A DNA stretch of 64,000 bases from Flavobacterium ammoniigenes (lineage in GTDB: Bacteria; Bacteroidota; Bacteroidia; Flavobacteriales; Flavobacteriaceae): contig NZ_AP025184.1 in the NCBI RefSeq assembly GCF_020886055.1, positions 372,001 through 436,000 on the forward strand. The letters are read 5' to 3'. Shown here one piece after another: positions 51,853-61,700 of this stretch. Every line of letters starts with the position of its first letter. Within the stretch, counting starts at the first letter, position 1. A model generated the notes under the pieces. That model did not search any database, had not been told where the DNA came from, and saw only the letters and a list, made by a program, of their open reading frames with translations. The position numbers were made by a program, and so were the translations under genes.

Positions 51853-53886
51853 TTAATTTAACTTAAATATTTCAATCTGGCTCAAAAAATCCTTTCCCAA
51901 AATAGCTTCCGGAGTATATTTTTCCGACTCTTTTTTTGTCAATTGATGTGACCACAAAACTCTTTTTAAAGGTTGAAATCCCAAACCCTTACATTCATAC
52001 TCGGCATAAAATGCTGTTTTTTCTGCTTCAGGTTTGGACCAATTTTCCCAACCTTGAGGTTGAATATGTCTTCCCATTTCGCAATTCATAAAAACAGTTT
52101 TAGCATAAATTCGCCATGGACGACCCAAATAAACTTGGCTCACTCCTTCGGCCGCTGTTAATTTACAATTCTTAAATACATAGCCAAAAGGATTGTTCTG
52201 AGGGGTTGAAGCCGCTGTTATAAACGAATTTTTTTTACTATGGATTTCACAATTGTCAAATAAAACCGTAGCATCTCCAAAGATAAAATCAGTAGTGCCT
52301 TCGATATAACAATTACTAAAATAATTTTTAGTTCCTTCGCCAGAAGTATATAAAGTATCTTGATTTCCTAAAAAAGAGCAGTTGAAAAAGAAAACTCTAT
52401 CCGCATTTACATTGAGTGCAACTGCTTGCCCCACTTCTCCAGAGGTATTTTGAATGGTAAGATTTTTAGCAAAAAAATCGTTACCTTCTACTAACAAGGT
52501 GTAGGTATAAAAAGTACTATTTCTCCCTAAACCAATTTTATTAAAATAGTCGTCGTAAGTAATAATGGTTCCTTCTCGGCTTTCTCCTATCAAACTAATT
52601 TTAGGGTTCCAAGAATGCACTTTTACTTTTTCTTTATAGATGCCATTTTTTATAAAAATAGTAATTCGTTGGTAAGGAAAGGATTGAGCCGAATTGATGG
52701 CTTCTTGAATGGTTACAAAATCTCCATGCCCATTTTGGTCCACTGTAATCAAATACTCATCTTTGATTAAGCCTTTTTTTTTAGCATTTTGTGAAGCAGA
52801 ATTTTCTAGTTTTTGTTTCCACTTTGCATATTTTTTTAGGACTTCTTTGGGTTCGTCGGTATACCAGGCATAACCCGTTCTTCTTTCGAAACCAATTTCG
52901 GCTAAAGTTGCTTTTTTAATCCCATCGCGATCGCAGAAAAAGGGAATATTGGTATTTAAATCCATGAATCTCGCCCAAAGGGGTTGGGCATTGGGACTTT
53001 TTACGACTACTTTATCTTCTTTTTTGTCGTTGCCAATTGCCATACTTTGGACTTCAATTCCATTAATTTTTGTTTTCTCAAACCACTGTACTGCTCCTTC
53101 AACCGACGCTATAATTTCTTGAGTTGGTTTCTCAATTGACATTAACAAAAGGGTAATTTTAGCTGATTCTTTCCCGCTTAAAGAAGGTAATTCGTAAGCA
53201 CGAGCTTTAGCCGGTAATAAACTGAATTCGTCGTGTTGGGCACACCAAGAGGTTAACACACCATTTTGTAAATGTTGTGTCTTTAGGATACAATCGATGC
53301 CTTTATTAAATGCTTTTTCAACTTTTTGGAGTATTTCAGTTGAAGGAACAATACTATAAAAACTAGATTTATTTTTTAGTTCTTTAAGTAATTCCAACAC
53401 GCCCACCATCGCATCATCATTATAGGTAATGTGACTGTAATATCCTTTAATTAAAGGAAAAAATTGTGGCCAACCTCCATTGTCGTACTGTGCCTCAAGT
53501 AAGTAGTCTAGTCCTTTTAAGAAAGCTGTTTTGTATCTTTCATCGGGATTTTTTTTGTAGATTTTTGATAAAAAAAGTAGCTCTTGGCAGGTTGCCCCAT
53601 TATCAATTGTACAATCCGTTGGATCATTTTTCAGAACCAAAAATTTTTGTCTTTCTGCCTCTGAAAGCGGAAGGTGCATTTGAATGTTTTTAGGCCAACC
53701 TCCAATGATTCTTTGATACAACAATACATTTTCAGCAACCCGAATGGCCTCCTTTGAAGCAAACCAATTTTCATCATTAGATTCCGTGATTTGTTTCCAA
53801 GATTGATTGTGTACTTGGGCGGTTACTACTAAATGAAGTAGTATAAAAACCAAAACTAGGCAGTGCTTTTTTGAAAATAATGTCAT
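51853..53886 (-). CDS. Bifunctional pectate lyase (PL10) - pectin methylesterase (CE8)
   Basis: About 677 residues from the ATG at 53886 (a TTG at 53898 gives 681). Signal peptide, then a PL10 (alpha/alpha)6 domain (about 30-350) with IIGGWPKN, TIDNGATCQELLFL, YDNGGWPQFFP and HITYNDDAM. Then a CE8 beta-helix (about 385-670) with DGxGD-like DQNGHGDFVTIQEAI, NCSFLGNQDTLY and TTDFIFGDA carrying the two Asp, and QVYLGRPWR. CE8 strips methyl esters and PL10 cleaves the freed polygalacturonate by beta-elimination. One polypeptide couples both steps. The gene starts 12 nt after the GH105 stop. Confidence 0.93.
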   Translation of the reverse strand: MTLFSKKHCLVLVFILLHLVVTAQVHNQSWKQITESNDENWFASKEAIRVAENVLLYQRIIGGWPKNIQMHLPLSEAERQKFLVLKNDPTDCTIDNGATCQELLFLSKIYKKNPDERYKTAFLKGLDYLLEAQYDNGGWPQFFPLIKGYYSHITYNDDAMVGVLELLKELKNKSSFYSIVPSTEILQKVEKAFNKGIDCILKTQHLQNGVLTSWCAQHDEFSLLPAKARAYELPSLSGKESAKITLLLMSIEKPTQEIIASVEGAVQWFEKTKINGIEVQSMAIGNDKKEDKVVVKSPNAQPLWARFMDLNTNIPFFCDRDGIKKATLAEIGFERRTGYAWYTDEPKEVLKKYAKWKQKLENSASQNAKKKGLIKDEYLITVDQNGHGDFVTIQEAINSAQSFPYQRITIFIKNGIYKEKVKVHSWNPKISLIGESREGTIITYDDYFNKIGLGRNSTFYTYTLLVEGNDFFAKNLTIQNTSGEVGQAVALNVNADRVFFFNCSFLGNQDTLYTSGEGTKNYFSNCYIEGTTDFIFGDATVLFDNCEIHSKKNSFITAASTPQNNPFGYVFKNCKLTAAEGVSQVYLGRPWRIYAKTVFMNCEMGRHIQPQGWENWSKPEAEKTAFYAEYECKGLGFQPLKRVLWSHQLTKKESEKYTPEAILGKDFLSQIEIFKLN

Positions 53887-53898
53887 ATTAAACCTCAA

Positions 53899-55107
53899 TT
53901 ATCTATTCAATTCTAATGCGGCTAAGATAAAGGATCCTGTAGCTTTAGGATCGTTATCTTTTTTTCTTTCATTAACATAATACAAATACGAGCCATCACG
54001 GTAGGGATTCCCTCCTAAACCTGCGACAGCACAGGCTTGAGTAATATGGATTTGGCCATCGGAATCAGTTTTAATTAATCGAGTAGTCAATCCATCAAAT
54101 GCTTTGTTAGCAATGGCTTTAAATTTTTTGGGTAAATAGCCTTTGTTAGCTCCTTTTGCCATAGCATAAGCGAACATCGATGACCCTGAAGACTCTAAAT
54201 AATTACCTTCACTTCCTCCCTTATCGGTAACTTGATACCAAAGGCCTGATGGATCTTGAAATTTGACCAAGCTATTCGAAATTTCATTCAGATACCCAAT
54301 TAATTCGTTTCGTTTGGGGTGATTTTTTGGAAAATAATCCAACACATCTACCAATGCCATCACGTACCATCCAATAGATCTTGACCAAAAATTAGGAGAA
54401 CAGCCTGTCGTTTTATCGGCCCATGGCATTTGTTTGCTTTCGTCCCAACCATGAAATAATAATCCTGTTTTAGGATCGGTGGCATGTAATTGAATTAACT
54501 CAAATTGTTTCGCAATATCATCTAATTTTGCGCCATTTTCAAATTGAACTGTGTATTGAGCATAAAAAGGTTCTCCCATATACAACCCATCCAACCACAT
54601 TTGATTAGGATAGATTTTTTTGTGCCAAAAACCTCCACTTGCAGTTCTAGGTTGTTCTGCAATTTGTTTTCTCAACAGTTGCAAAACGGTGAGATAACGG
54701 GTATCTTTTGTTGTTTCATACAAATTGAAAAGTATTCGGCCAGCAGTAACCATATCGATGTTGTAGGTGTCAAATTTATACGAAGCAACCGACCCATTCT
54801 CATCAATAGTGGCATCAGCATATTGCTTTCTATAATTGTAATACCGCTGGTCTTTTGTGTGTTTAAATAATGCTTCAAAAGAAGTTAATACTAAACCGTG
54901 TACATAATCCCATTTAGGTTCTGTTTGACCATCTATTTGATAGGCTTGCGGATGGCGTTTCATTATTGACAACGCCATTCGCTCAGACCATTTAAGAGTG
55001 GAAGGAATGTTTCCGATACTTTCTTGCGCCAAAAGTGTTTGATTCAATAGTAGTACTAGTACAAGTACAGCACCAAACTGTCGAGATAAATTAATTACTT
55101 TTCTCAT
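53899..55107 (-). CDS. Unsaturated rhamnogalacturonyl/glucuronyl hydrolase (GH105/GH88)
   Basis: 402 residues, a secreted or lipid-anchored (alpha/alpha)6 enzyme (signal peptide 1-27 ending LLAQ). PKWDYVHGLVLTSFEAL, YNIDMVTAGRILF, and MWLDGLYMGEPFYAQY are YteR/YesR-type motifs; the WLDGLYMG Asp is the expected catalytic residue. GH105 removes 4,5-unsaturated uronic acid from oligosaccharides made by pectate and rhamnogalacturonan lyases. It lies directly upstream of the PL10-CE8 gene that makes such ends, and 3 nt after DUF4861. Confidence 0.92.
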   Translation of the reverse strand: MRKVINLSRQFGAVLVLVLLLNQTLLAQESIGNIPSTLKWSERMALSIMKRHPQAYQIDGQTEPKWDYVHGLVLTSFEALFKHTKDQRYYNYRKQYADATIDENGSVASYKFDTYNIDMVTAGRILFNLYETTKDTRYLTVLQLLRKQIAEQPRTASGGFWHKKIYPNQMWLDGLYMGEPFYAQYTVQFENGAKLDDIAKQFELIQLHATDPKTGLLFHGWDESKQMPWADKTTGCSPNFWSRSIGWYVMALVDVLDYFPKNHPKRNELIGYLNEISNSLVKFQDPSGLWYQVTDKGGSEGNYLESSGSSMFAYAMAKGANKGYLPKKFKAIANKAFDGLTTRLIKTDSDGQIHITQACAVAGLGGNPYRDGSYLYYVNERKKDNDPKATGSFILAALELNR

Positions 55108-55110
55108 CTT

Positions 55111-56076
55111 TTACATTTTATTATTTTTTTCCAATAGCTGCAATTTTTTGTCTAAATAATTGAGGAACTCCTCCTTGGTTTTAATTCCTTTTGGCTCTTG
55201 TTCCCAAGCACCTAAAAAGTAAAAATCCACAATTTGCGTGGTCGGTTTAAAAACCAATAAATGATCAAATTCAGCATCTACTATACTTTGTATTGTATTT
55301 ACCTGATAAAAAATAGCCATTCCTAATTGGTCTGGAACTAATGATTGCGTTCCATAGGTAGCAAGATAAGCCCATTTTTTAGTGGCACTTTCTTTTTTAA
55401 ACAACTCACTATTTTTTTGTTTTACTATTCCAGTACAAATGCCTTCGATTGCTTTGGATGGATGAATAGTGTGTTGTGTATATCGCTGATTGGGTTTTAT
55501 CGTTAATTCGGAGATAAAATCAATTTTATCCGAAGCAGTTTTCCAGCCAAAATAATTCACTTTTACAACCGCACTTTTTGAAGTATTGGCAACCGTTGCA
55601 ATCGTAGAATCTACCTCGTAAAAATGCAATCTTTCGTTGTTCAAATAACGATCTATAGAACCTAACCCAATTCCTTTCCCAGCTTTTAAAATATCTGATC
55701 CCCAATCACTCATTTCATGATAGGAATCAAAACCATCTTGTCCTACTTGAGGCAAAACAATTTTTTCAGTTTTTTTGCCAAAAATATCAATGGCATTGCG
55801 CCAATCCAAATACAATCGGTATCCGATTTTATTACTTTCCCAACCTGGACCTTCGTAGCGAATATCAAAAGAATGATCGGTATGTTCAGGTGCTAATTTT
55901 AGTTTTTGAACATTCTTAAATGTACCACCAATATATTTTCTGCCTTCCCATTTTCCACCTTCTTTAACCGAAACCTCAGCATAAACTTTTGAATTGGAAG
56001 ATTGACCCATTGAAATAGTAGCCTGTAGTGCTAGTACGCCTGTCAACAGCAGTTTAGAAATTTGATGTGTTTTCAT
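55111..56076 (-). CDS. DUF4861 family secreted protein
   Basis: 321 residues. Signal peptide 1-24 (ISMGQ). Matches DUF4861: VSVKEGGKWEGRKYIGGTF, PEHTDHSFDIRYEGPGWESNKIGYRLYLDWRNAIDIFGK, and GxxYHEMSDWGSDILKAGKGIGLGSI. DUF4861 proteins recur in pectin utilization loci next to GH105; I know of no established activity. The Trp-rich strand pattern suggests a sugar-binding or hydrolytic beta-sandwich. Here it sits between an esterase-like hydrolase and GH105 with gaps of 22 and 3 nt, so it surely works on pectin fragments. Confidence 0.88.
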   Translation of the reverse strand: MKTHQISKLLLTGVLALQATISMGQSSNSKVYAEVSVKEGGKWEGRKYIGGTFKNVQKLKLAPEHTDHSFDIRYEGPGWESNKIGYRLYLDWRNAIDIFGKKTEKIVLPQVGQDGFDSYHEMSDWGSDILKAGKGIGLGSIDRYLNNERLHFYEVDSTIATVANTSKSAVVKVNYFGWKTASDKIDFISELTIKPNQRYTQHTIHPSKAIEGICTGIVKQKNSELFKKESATKKWAYLATYGTQSLVPDQLGMAIFYQVNTIQSIVDAEFDHLLVFKPTTQIVDFYFLGAWEQEPKGIKTKEEFLNYLDKKLQLLEKNNKM

Positions 56077-56098
56077 TGTATTAAATTTATTATCATTA

Positions 56099-57007
56099 TC
56101 ATTTATTGAATACTTTTTTCAGAAACTGAATAGAATAGTCGACTGTTGTATTAAACCAAGAATCATAAAACCAAAAAGAATGAGGCGCATTTGGAATGGT
56201 TTTTAGTTCATTGTATATCGCATGTTGATTTAATTTCGCTATCATATCATCTCGTCCAGCATGAAAACGTGGCATATCACTATTAATATACAAAGTGGGA
56301 GGCGTTTTCTCATTCACATGTGTCAAAGCCGAAGCCTCTTTCCAAATTTCAGGTAAAGTTTCATACTCTCCGCCAAGCCATAAACTGGCTGCTTTACCTT
56401 CTTCTGATTCTGGATGTTTAAATGCCAGAATTCCGTCTATATCAATAATTGCTTGAACAGTAGAGCTAGGAGTTGAATTGGTAGTGCCAATTAAAGCAGC
56501 TAATTGTCCTCCCGACGAACAACCTAATATTGCCACCCTTGACGTATCAACATTATACTGTTTTGCATTTTTTCTTATATACTGAATCGCCTCTTTAATA
56601 TCCTGAACCGCTGCTGGATAAATAGCTTCCGGGGATAATCTGTATTCTATAGCAAAACAAGAATATCCTTTCGCAGCCATTGCGCTAGCAATTGATCCCA
56701 TTTGGGATTTATCTCCTGATTTCCATCCTCCGCCATGAACTAATACCACGGCTGGATGTTGCTGTTTTGATTTTTTATAAAAGGCATCTAAGTGCAATCG
56801 TCTTGAGTTGATCTCTTTATAAACGATTTCGTTTTCTACAATAACTCTTTTATCTTTTTTGACTTTGGCAATCTGAATATATGGAAATTTTAATTTGTCT
56901 TTGCGAAATGAACTAGCAATCGTATATGACGTATCTTTAGTATAGTTGCTTTGGGCAAAACTAGACTGAATTACAGTAATTAAAATTATACAGATCACTC
57001 TTTTCAT
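56099..57007 (-). CDS. Secreted alpha/beta hydrolase (esterase/lipase-like)
   Basis: 302 residues. Signal peptide 1-18 (SSFAQ). HSL-type esterase: oxyanion HGGGW (VLVHGGGWKSGDKSQ), nucleophile elbow GCSSGGQ with Ser near residue 170, the acid in the HAGRDDMIAKL region, and His in PNAPHSFWFYDSW. Likely removes acetyl or other acyl groups from pectin side chains, by its place in the PUL. It is the first gene after the SusD-distal hairpin and may also be expressed from read-through. Confidence 0.85.
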   Translation of the reverse strand: MKRVICIILITVIQSSFAQSNYTKDTSYTIASSFRKDKLKFPYIQIAKVKKDKRVIVENEIVYKEINSRRLHLDAFYKKSKQQHPAVVLVHGGGWKSGDKSQMGSIASAMAAKGYSCFAIEYRLSPEAIYPAAVQDIKEAIQYIRKNAKQYNVDTSRVAILGCSSGGQLAALIGTTNSTPSSTVQAIIDIDGILAFKHPESEEGKAASLWLGGEYETLPEIWKEASALTHVNEKTPPTLYINSDMPRFHAGRDDMIAKLNQHAIYNELKTIPNAPHSFWFYDSWFNTTVDYSIQFLKKVFNK

Positions 57008-57051
57008 TTCATAAATTTAAAAATTTATTCAGACCCATTTTGTTATGAGTG

Positions 57052-57087
57052 AAAAAAGGGGACTTGATTATTGCTAATCAGTCCCCC
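57052..57087 (-). terminator. Terminator-like hairpin between susD and the downstream PUL genes
   Basis: GGGGACT (57058-57064) pairs with AGTCCCC (57080-57086), extended by GATTA/TAATC; the A-run at 57052-57057 is the U-tract for minus-strand transcripts. It can lower expression of the enzymes downstream relative to susCD. Confidence 0.85.
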
Positions 57088-57129
57088 ATAAAACAAACTT
57101 AAAAAACTATCTATACATGTATATTACAA

Positions 57130-58773
57130 TTAATATCCAGGATTTTGTGGGAAATTTTTGTTTTGATTCAAGTCAATAACATCTTGTGGGATTGGTCTTA
57201 AAATCTTAAGCGCTCCTCCAGTTCCAATAAAGCTTGAAGCACCACCATTTGCATTAATTCTATAATGATGTAATGAAGCTCTTTCTACTAATTTACCAGT
57301 ACGTTTTAAATCAAACCATCTGCTGTATTCCCCCATCAATTCTCTAGCTCTTTCATCTAAAATATAATCAATAGTTAAAGCGGTAGCTGGAGTAGCAGAA
57401 GATCTAGTTCTAACAGCATTTAATCTAGCTAATGCTGTAGTTTGATCATTTAATTTAAAGTAAGCCTCGGCAGCAATTAAATAGGTGTCAGATAATCTTG
57501 AAACAATAAAGTCTCTAGTGCTCACTCTCGGTGATGATGAACTTGTAGCAAATGGTGCTTTTGGATCATCAAATTTACGAATTGGAATTCCTGAGTAATC
57601 AGCAATTGTGGCGTTTGCTGCATAAGTACCGTAAGCGAAATATTTATAACTGGTTGCTTTTCTACCTGTAGCTGTTAAATTAGCTTCGTAGGCTGTTTTG
57701 TCTGCAGCAGTAAACCATTTTGGTGCAAAAAACGAACGTACTTTTGCAGTTGGTTTTTTTGTAGCATCGTAGTAATCGTAGTACACTTCATAAATTTCAT
57801 TCATGAAGGTATTTTCCCATCTTGTATCGCCTTGATCATATAATGAAATGGCAAATTGTGTTGGCAATAAAGTACCTGCTTTATATGGTGCTTTACCTGC
57901 AACCTCAGCACCTCCTAAATAGGCGCTAAAATAACTTCCTTGCGCATTTCCTGACTTTTGAGGATCAGCAGTTACAGATGAAGGATCAAATTGTACAGAA
58001 AATATAGTTTCTGCATTCATATCTTTATCTGGCATCCAAGTATTATTTGAAGCTACTAAAGCTTGACCTGCAATGGCTTGATCTGCATAACTAGCTGCAT
58101 TAGCAAAATCCGTTGATTTAGCAAAGCTTTCATAACCTCTTGTCAAATATACTTTAGCTAATAAATCTAAAGCTGCTCTTTTGTTTACTCTTCCAGTGTA
58201 AGAACCTGTAGGCAATAATGCTAAAGCTGACACTAATTCAGTTTCAATAAAATTATACACTTCCTCCGCTGAATTTCTATCAAAAGACAACACAGGGTTA
58301 GGATTGTAATCTTTGATTATTGGTACTCCACCGTAAGTTTGCACTAATAAAAAATAAGCATTAGCACGAAGGAATTTCAATTCCCCTTTTCTAGCATTTA
58401 ATGTAGAAGAGGTTGCTGTTAAATCACTATAATACAATCCTGTATTTGCCTTTTGAATCGCTTTAAATCCTTCAGTATATAAATACCCAACGTTAGGAGA
58501 AGAAGGACTTAATAATTTGTATTGGCTGATTGCTATAGGCTCTAAATTTTTACCTTCCGCATACAAATCAGTTCCGGCTACAAACAACCAAGGTTCGCTA
58601 CCATAAATTTCTCTCAATTGAGAGTAATTTGCATTTACCAAAGATTCAAAACCAGCTGCAGTTTTATATACTGCATCAGCATCTACTGTTGATAGGTTTT
58701 CTTCTTCTATGAAACTACTACATGAATTTAATGTAATAATTGCTACAGTTAATAATGATATTATTTTTTTCAT
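57130..58773 (-). CDS. SusD/RagB family surface glycan-binding lipoprotein
   Basis: 547 residues. Lipobox LNSCSS (Cys18), then the SusD fold of TPR-like helices with LKFLRANAYFLLVQTYGGVPII and the C-terminal DERARELMGEYSRWFDLKRTGKL and FPQNPGY signatures. It lids the SusC channel at the cell surface and presents pectic oligosaccharides. It starts 12 nt after susC, so the pair is translated from one mRNA. Ligand is predicted from the locus only. Confidence 0.96.
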   Translation of the reverse strand: MKKIISLLTVAIITLNSCSSFIEEENLSTVDADAVYKTAAGFESLVNANYSQLREIYGSEPWLFVAGTDLYAEGKNLEPIAISQYKLLSPSSPNVGYLYTEGFKAIQKANTGLYYSDLTATSSTLNARKGELKFLRANAYFLLVQTYGGVPIIKDYNPNPVLSFDRNSAEEVYNFIETELVSALALLPTGSYTGRVNKRAALDLLAKVYLTRGYESFAKSTDFANAASYADQAIAGQALVASNNTWMPDKDMNAETIFSVQFDPSSVTADPQKSGNAQGSYFSAYLGGAEVAGKAPYKAGTLLPTQFAISLYDQGDTRWENTFMNEIYEVYYDYYDATKKPTAKVRSFFAPKWFTAADKTAYEANLTATGRKATSYKYFAYGTYAANATIADYSGIPIRKFDDPKAPFATSSSSPRVSTRDFIVSRLSDTYLIAAEAYFKLNDQTTALARLNAVRTRSSATPATALTIDYILDERARELMGEYSRWFDLKRTGKLVERASLHHYRINANGGASSFIGTGGALKILRPIPQDVIDLNQNKNFPQNPGY

Positions 58774-58785
58774 TTGAATTCGTTT

Positions 58786-61700
58786 TTATAATTTGATACT
58801 TAATCCTAATTGATACGTAATTGACGCTACACGACCTATACCTAAACCAGCACCTGCCCATTCCGGATCGTAACCATCATATTTGGTAAACACAAATGGA
58901 TTTAATACGTTTCCGTATACTCTTAGTCCTTTTAACTTTAATTTATCCAAAATGTTTTGAGTAAATGTATAGCCTAATGAAATGTTTTTTACCTTAACAA
59001 AAGAAGCATCTCTATAGTATCCAACTCCATCATTATTCCAATAAGCACCCTCATTTCTAGGTTGAGGATAATTATAGATTGTATTTTCTGGTAAACCAGC
59101 TGTATTGGCTGGCATGTACCAATTAATATCTAATTTTTGTCTTCCTCTATCTGTTAAATCAGTAAAGTTTTTGTGGAATGGACTGAATACTGTAACTCCT
59201 TGGCTAATAATTGCAGAAGCCGATAAGTCAAAGTTTCCTACTTTCAATCGTGTTGAAATACTTCCGGTCCAATCAGGATTAGAATTACCAATAATGTATC
59301 TATCAGCTGTAGTGATTTTTCCATCTCCATTATGATCCTCAACTTTTGCATTTCCTTCTTTTAAAGCTCCATCAAGATAGGTTTCGCCAGCTCTAACTAT
59401 ACCATTAAATTTATAGTTATAGATCGCATCAATTGATTCCCCAATGAATAAGTTATTACCTACATCATTAGAAGTTTCATCGTAGATTGACTTAATTTTA
59501 TTAGTGTTTTTAGTAAATACAAAACTTGTTTCCCATGATACTAAATCGGTTTTAATGTTTTTGGTAGTTAAGGCTAACTCAACCCCTCTGTTGCTTACTG
59601 AACCAATGTTATTAATGTAAGTAGAAAATCCGTTTTCAATAACTAATTTTTGTTTCAATAATAAATCCGAAGATAATCTATCGTACACATCAACTGTACC
59701 TGTAATTCTATCATTGGCAAATCCGAAATCAAAACCTAAGTTCATCTCTCTTGTTTTTTCCCAACCTAAATTACTATTAGTAGGTGAACTTTGAAGCCAA
59801 CCATTAGCAGTTGTACCATTAAAATCATAATACGTTTGTAAATCTACCTTGTTGATAGTAGAATATGATGGGATGATATTATTCCCAGTGTAACCAAAAC
59901 TTGTTCTCAATTTCAAATCTGAAAATAATTTTTGATTTTTCATGAAACCTTCTTCGCTAATTCTCCAAGCAAAAGCTCCAGATGGAAAAGAACCCCATTT
60001 TTTACCTTCTGCAAAACGAGAAGATCCGTCCCAACGATTTGAAATTGTTAGTAAATAACGACCTTTGTAACCGTAGTTAAAACGAGTAGCAAATGAAGCT
60101 AAGGTATTTTTTTCATAAGAAGAACCTAAGTTGAATGAGGTTTGTTTTCCTGATCCAAGGTTATAAATTCCTGTATCAAAAGGCATATAAGCTGAACTAG
60201 CTGATAATGTCTCATATCTAGCAGAGTTGATACTTTGTAAACCTAAGAAACTAAACGTATGGTCTTTAACTGCGTAGTCAATATTGAATTGATTATCCCA
60301 AGTATAATTGAATCTTTCGTTCTGATCAATTTTAGCAGATGGTAAATTCCCTGTGGATACACCTGTTTGTGTTAGGGCTCCCCAAGATTGTCCTTGTTTC
60401 GAAGAATTTAATGCTACCGAATAATTCGTTTTTAATGTCAACCATGATAATGGTTTGAACTCCGCAAAAACACTACTTACACCATTCCAAGTTTTAGTAG
60501 CATTAGACGAATTAGCAATTTCTAATAATGGGTTTACCGTACTAGTTTTGTTAACAATAAATGCACCAGTTGCATCTGTTAATTTAGCAGGCAATAATGT
60601 TAAAGAACCATCCAAAGCATAAGGAGTATAAAATGGACTCAAACGGAAAGCCTCTTGCATTGCAATAGAACTTCCTTGCTCTTGTTCAATTCTAGCCAAT
60701 GTGATATTAGCACCTATAGAAAACTTATCATTTACTTTGTGATTTAAACCCAATTTAAATGAATATTTATCTAACGCTTCTTTTTCAATATTTCCTGTCT
60801 CTTTTTGTAAACCAAGACCTAAGTTATACGAAACACCACCGTCTGTTCTTCCAGAAACATTCACATAGTGATTTTGTTGGATTCCCGATTTCAATACCGC
60901 ATCATACCAATCGAAAGTTTCATTGTTCGCAATACGAGTTGCTAATAATGTATTTCCTCCAGCTAAGGCCCCAGCTAAAACTGCAGCAGCAGTATTTGCT
61001 GAAGATGAATAATAAGCAGCTAAATGGTATTGCCACCATTTTTGACCGTCCATCATTTTTGGCAGTCTCGCTATATCTTTTTGACCTACGAATGAGTCGT
61101 AAGTAACCGACATAGAAGATTTTACTGTTGAACCACTTTTAGTAGTAACAATAACAACCCCGTTAGATCCTCTTGAACCGTAAATAGCAGTAGAAGAAGC
61201 ATCTTTTAAAATGTCAATTCGAGCAATGTCTTGTGGGTTTAAGAAATCAATGTTGTCAGAAGGCGCACCGTCTACAACATATAACGGTTTAGAATCTGGA
61301 TTCATAGAGTTTTTTCCTCTAATTGTAATATTAAAAGAATCTCCTAAACGTCCAGTTGAATTAGAAATTTGAACCCCAGAAACAGCACCCTGCATGGCTT
61401 CCATTGGGCCAGTTAGATTTCTCTCCGTAATTGCTGCAGCACTCAAAGTACCCACAGAACCTGTAAGGTCTGTTTTCTTTACTTTTCCGTACCCAACTAC
61501 AACTACTTCCTGCAAGTTTTGCGATTGAGAGACTAATGAAATTTTCACATTCGATTTTCCAGCTACATTTACAGATTGATCTTGATAGCCAATATAACTT
61601 ACTATAATTGTTGATTTATTTGAAGATAATTTAATAGAAAATTTTCCGTCAAAATCAGTTGAAGCACTGTTTTTTGTGCCTTTTTCAACGATATTTACTC

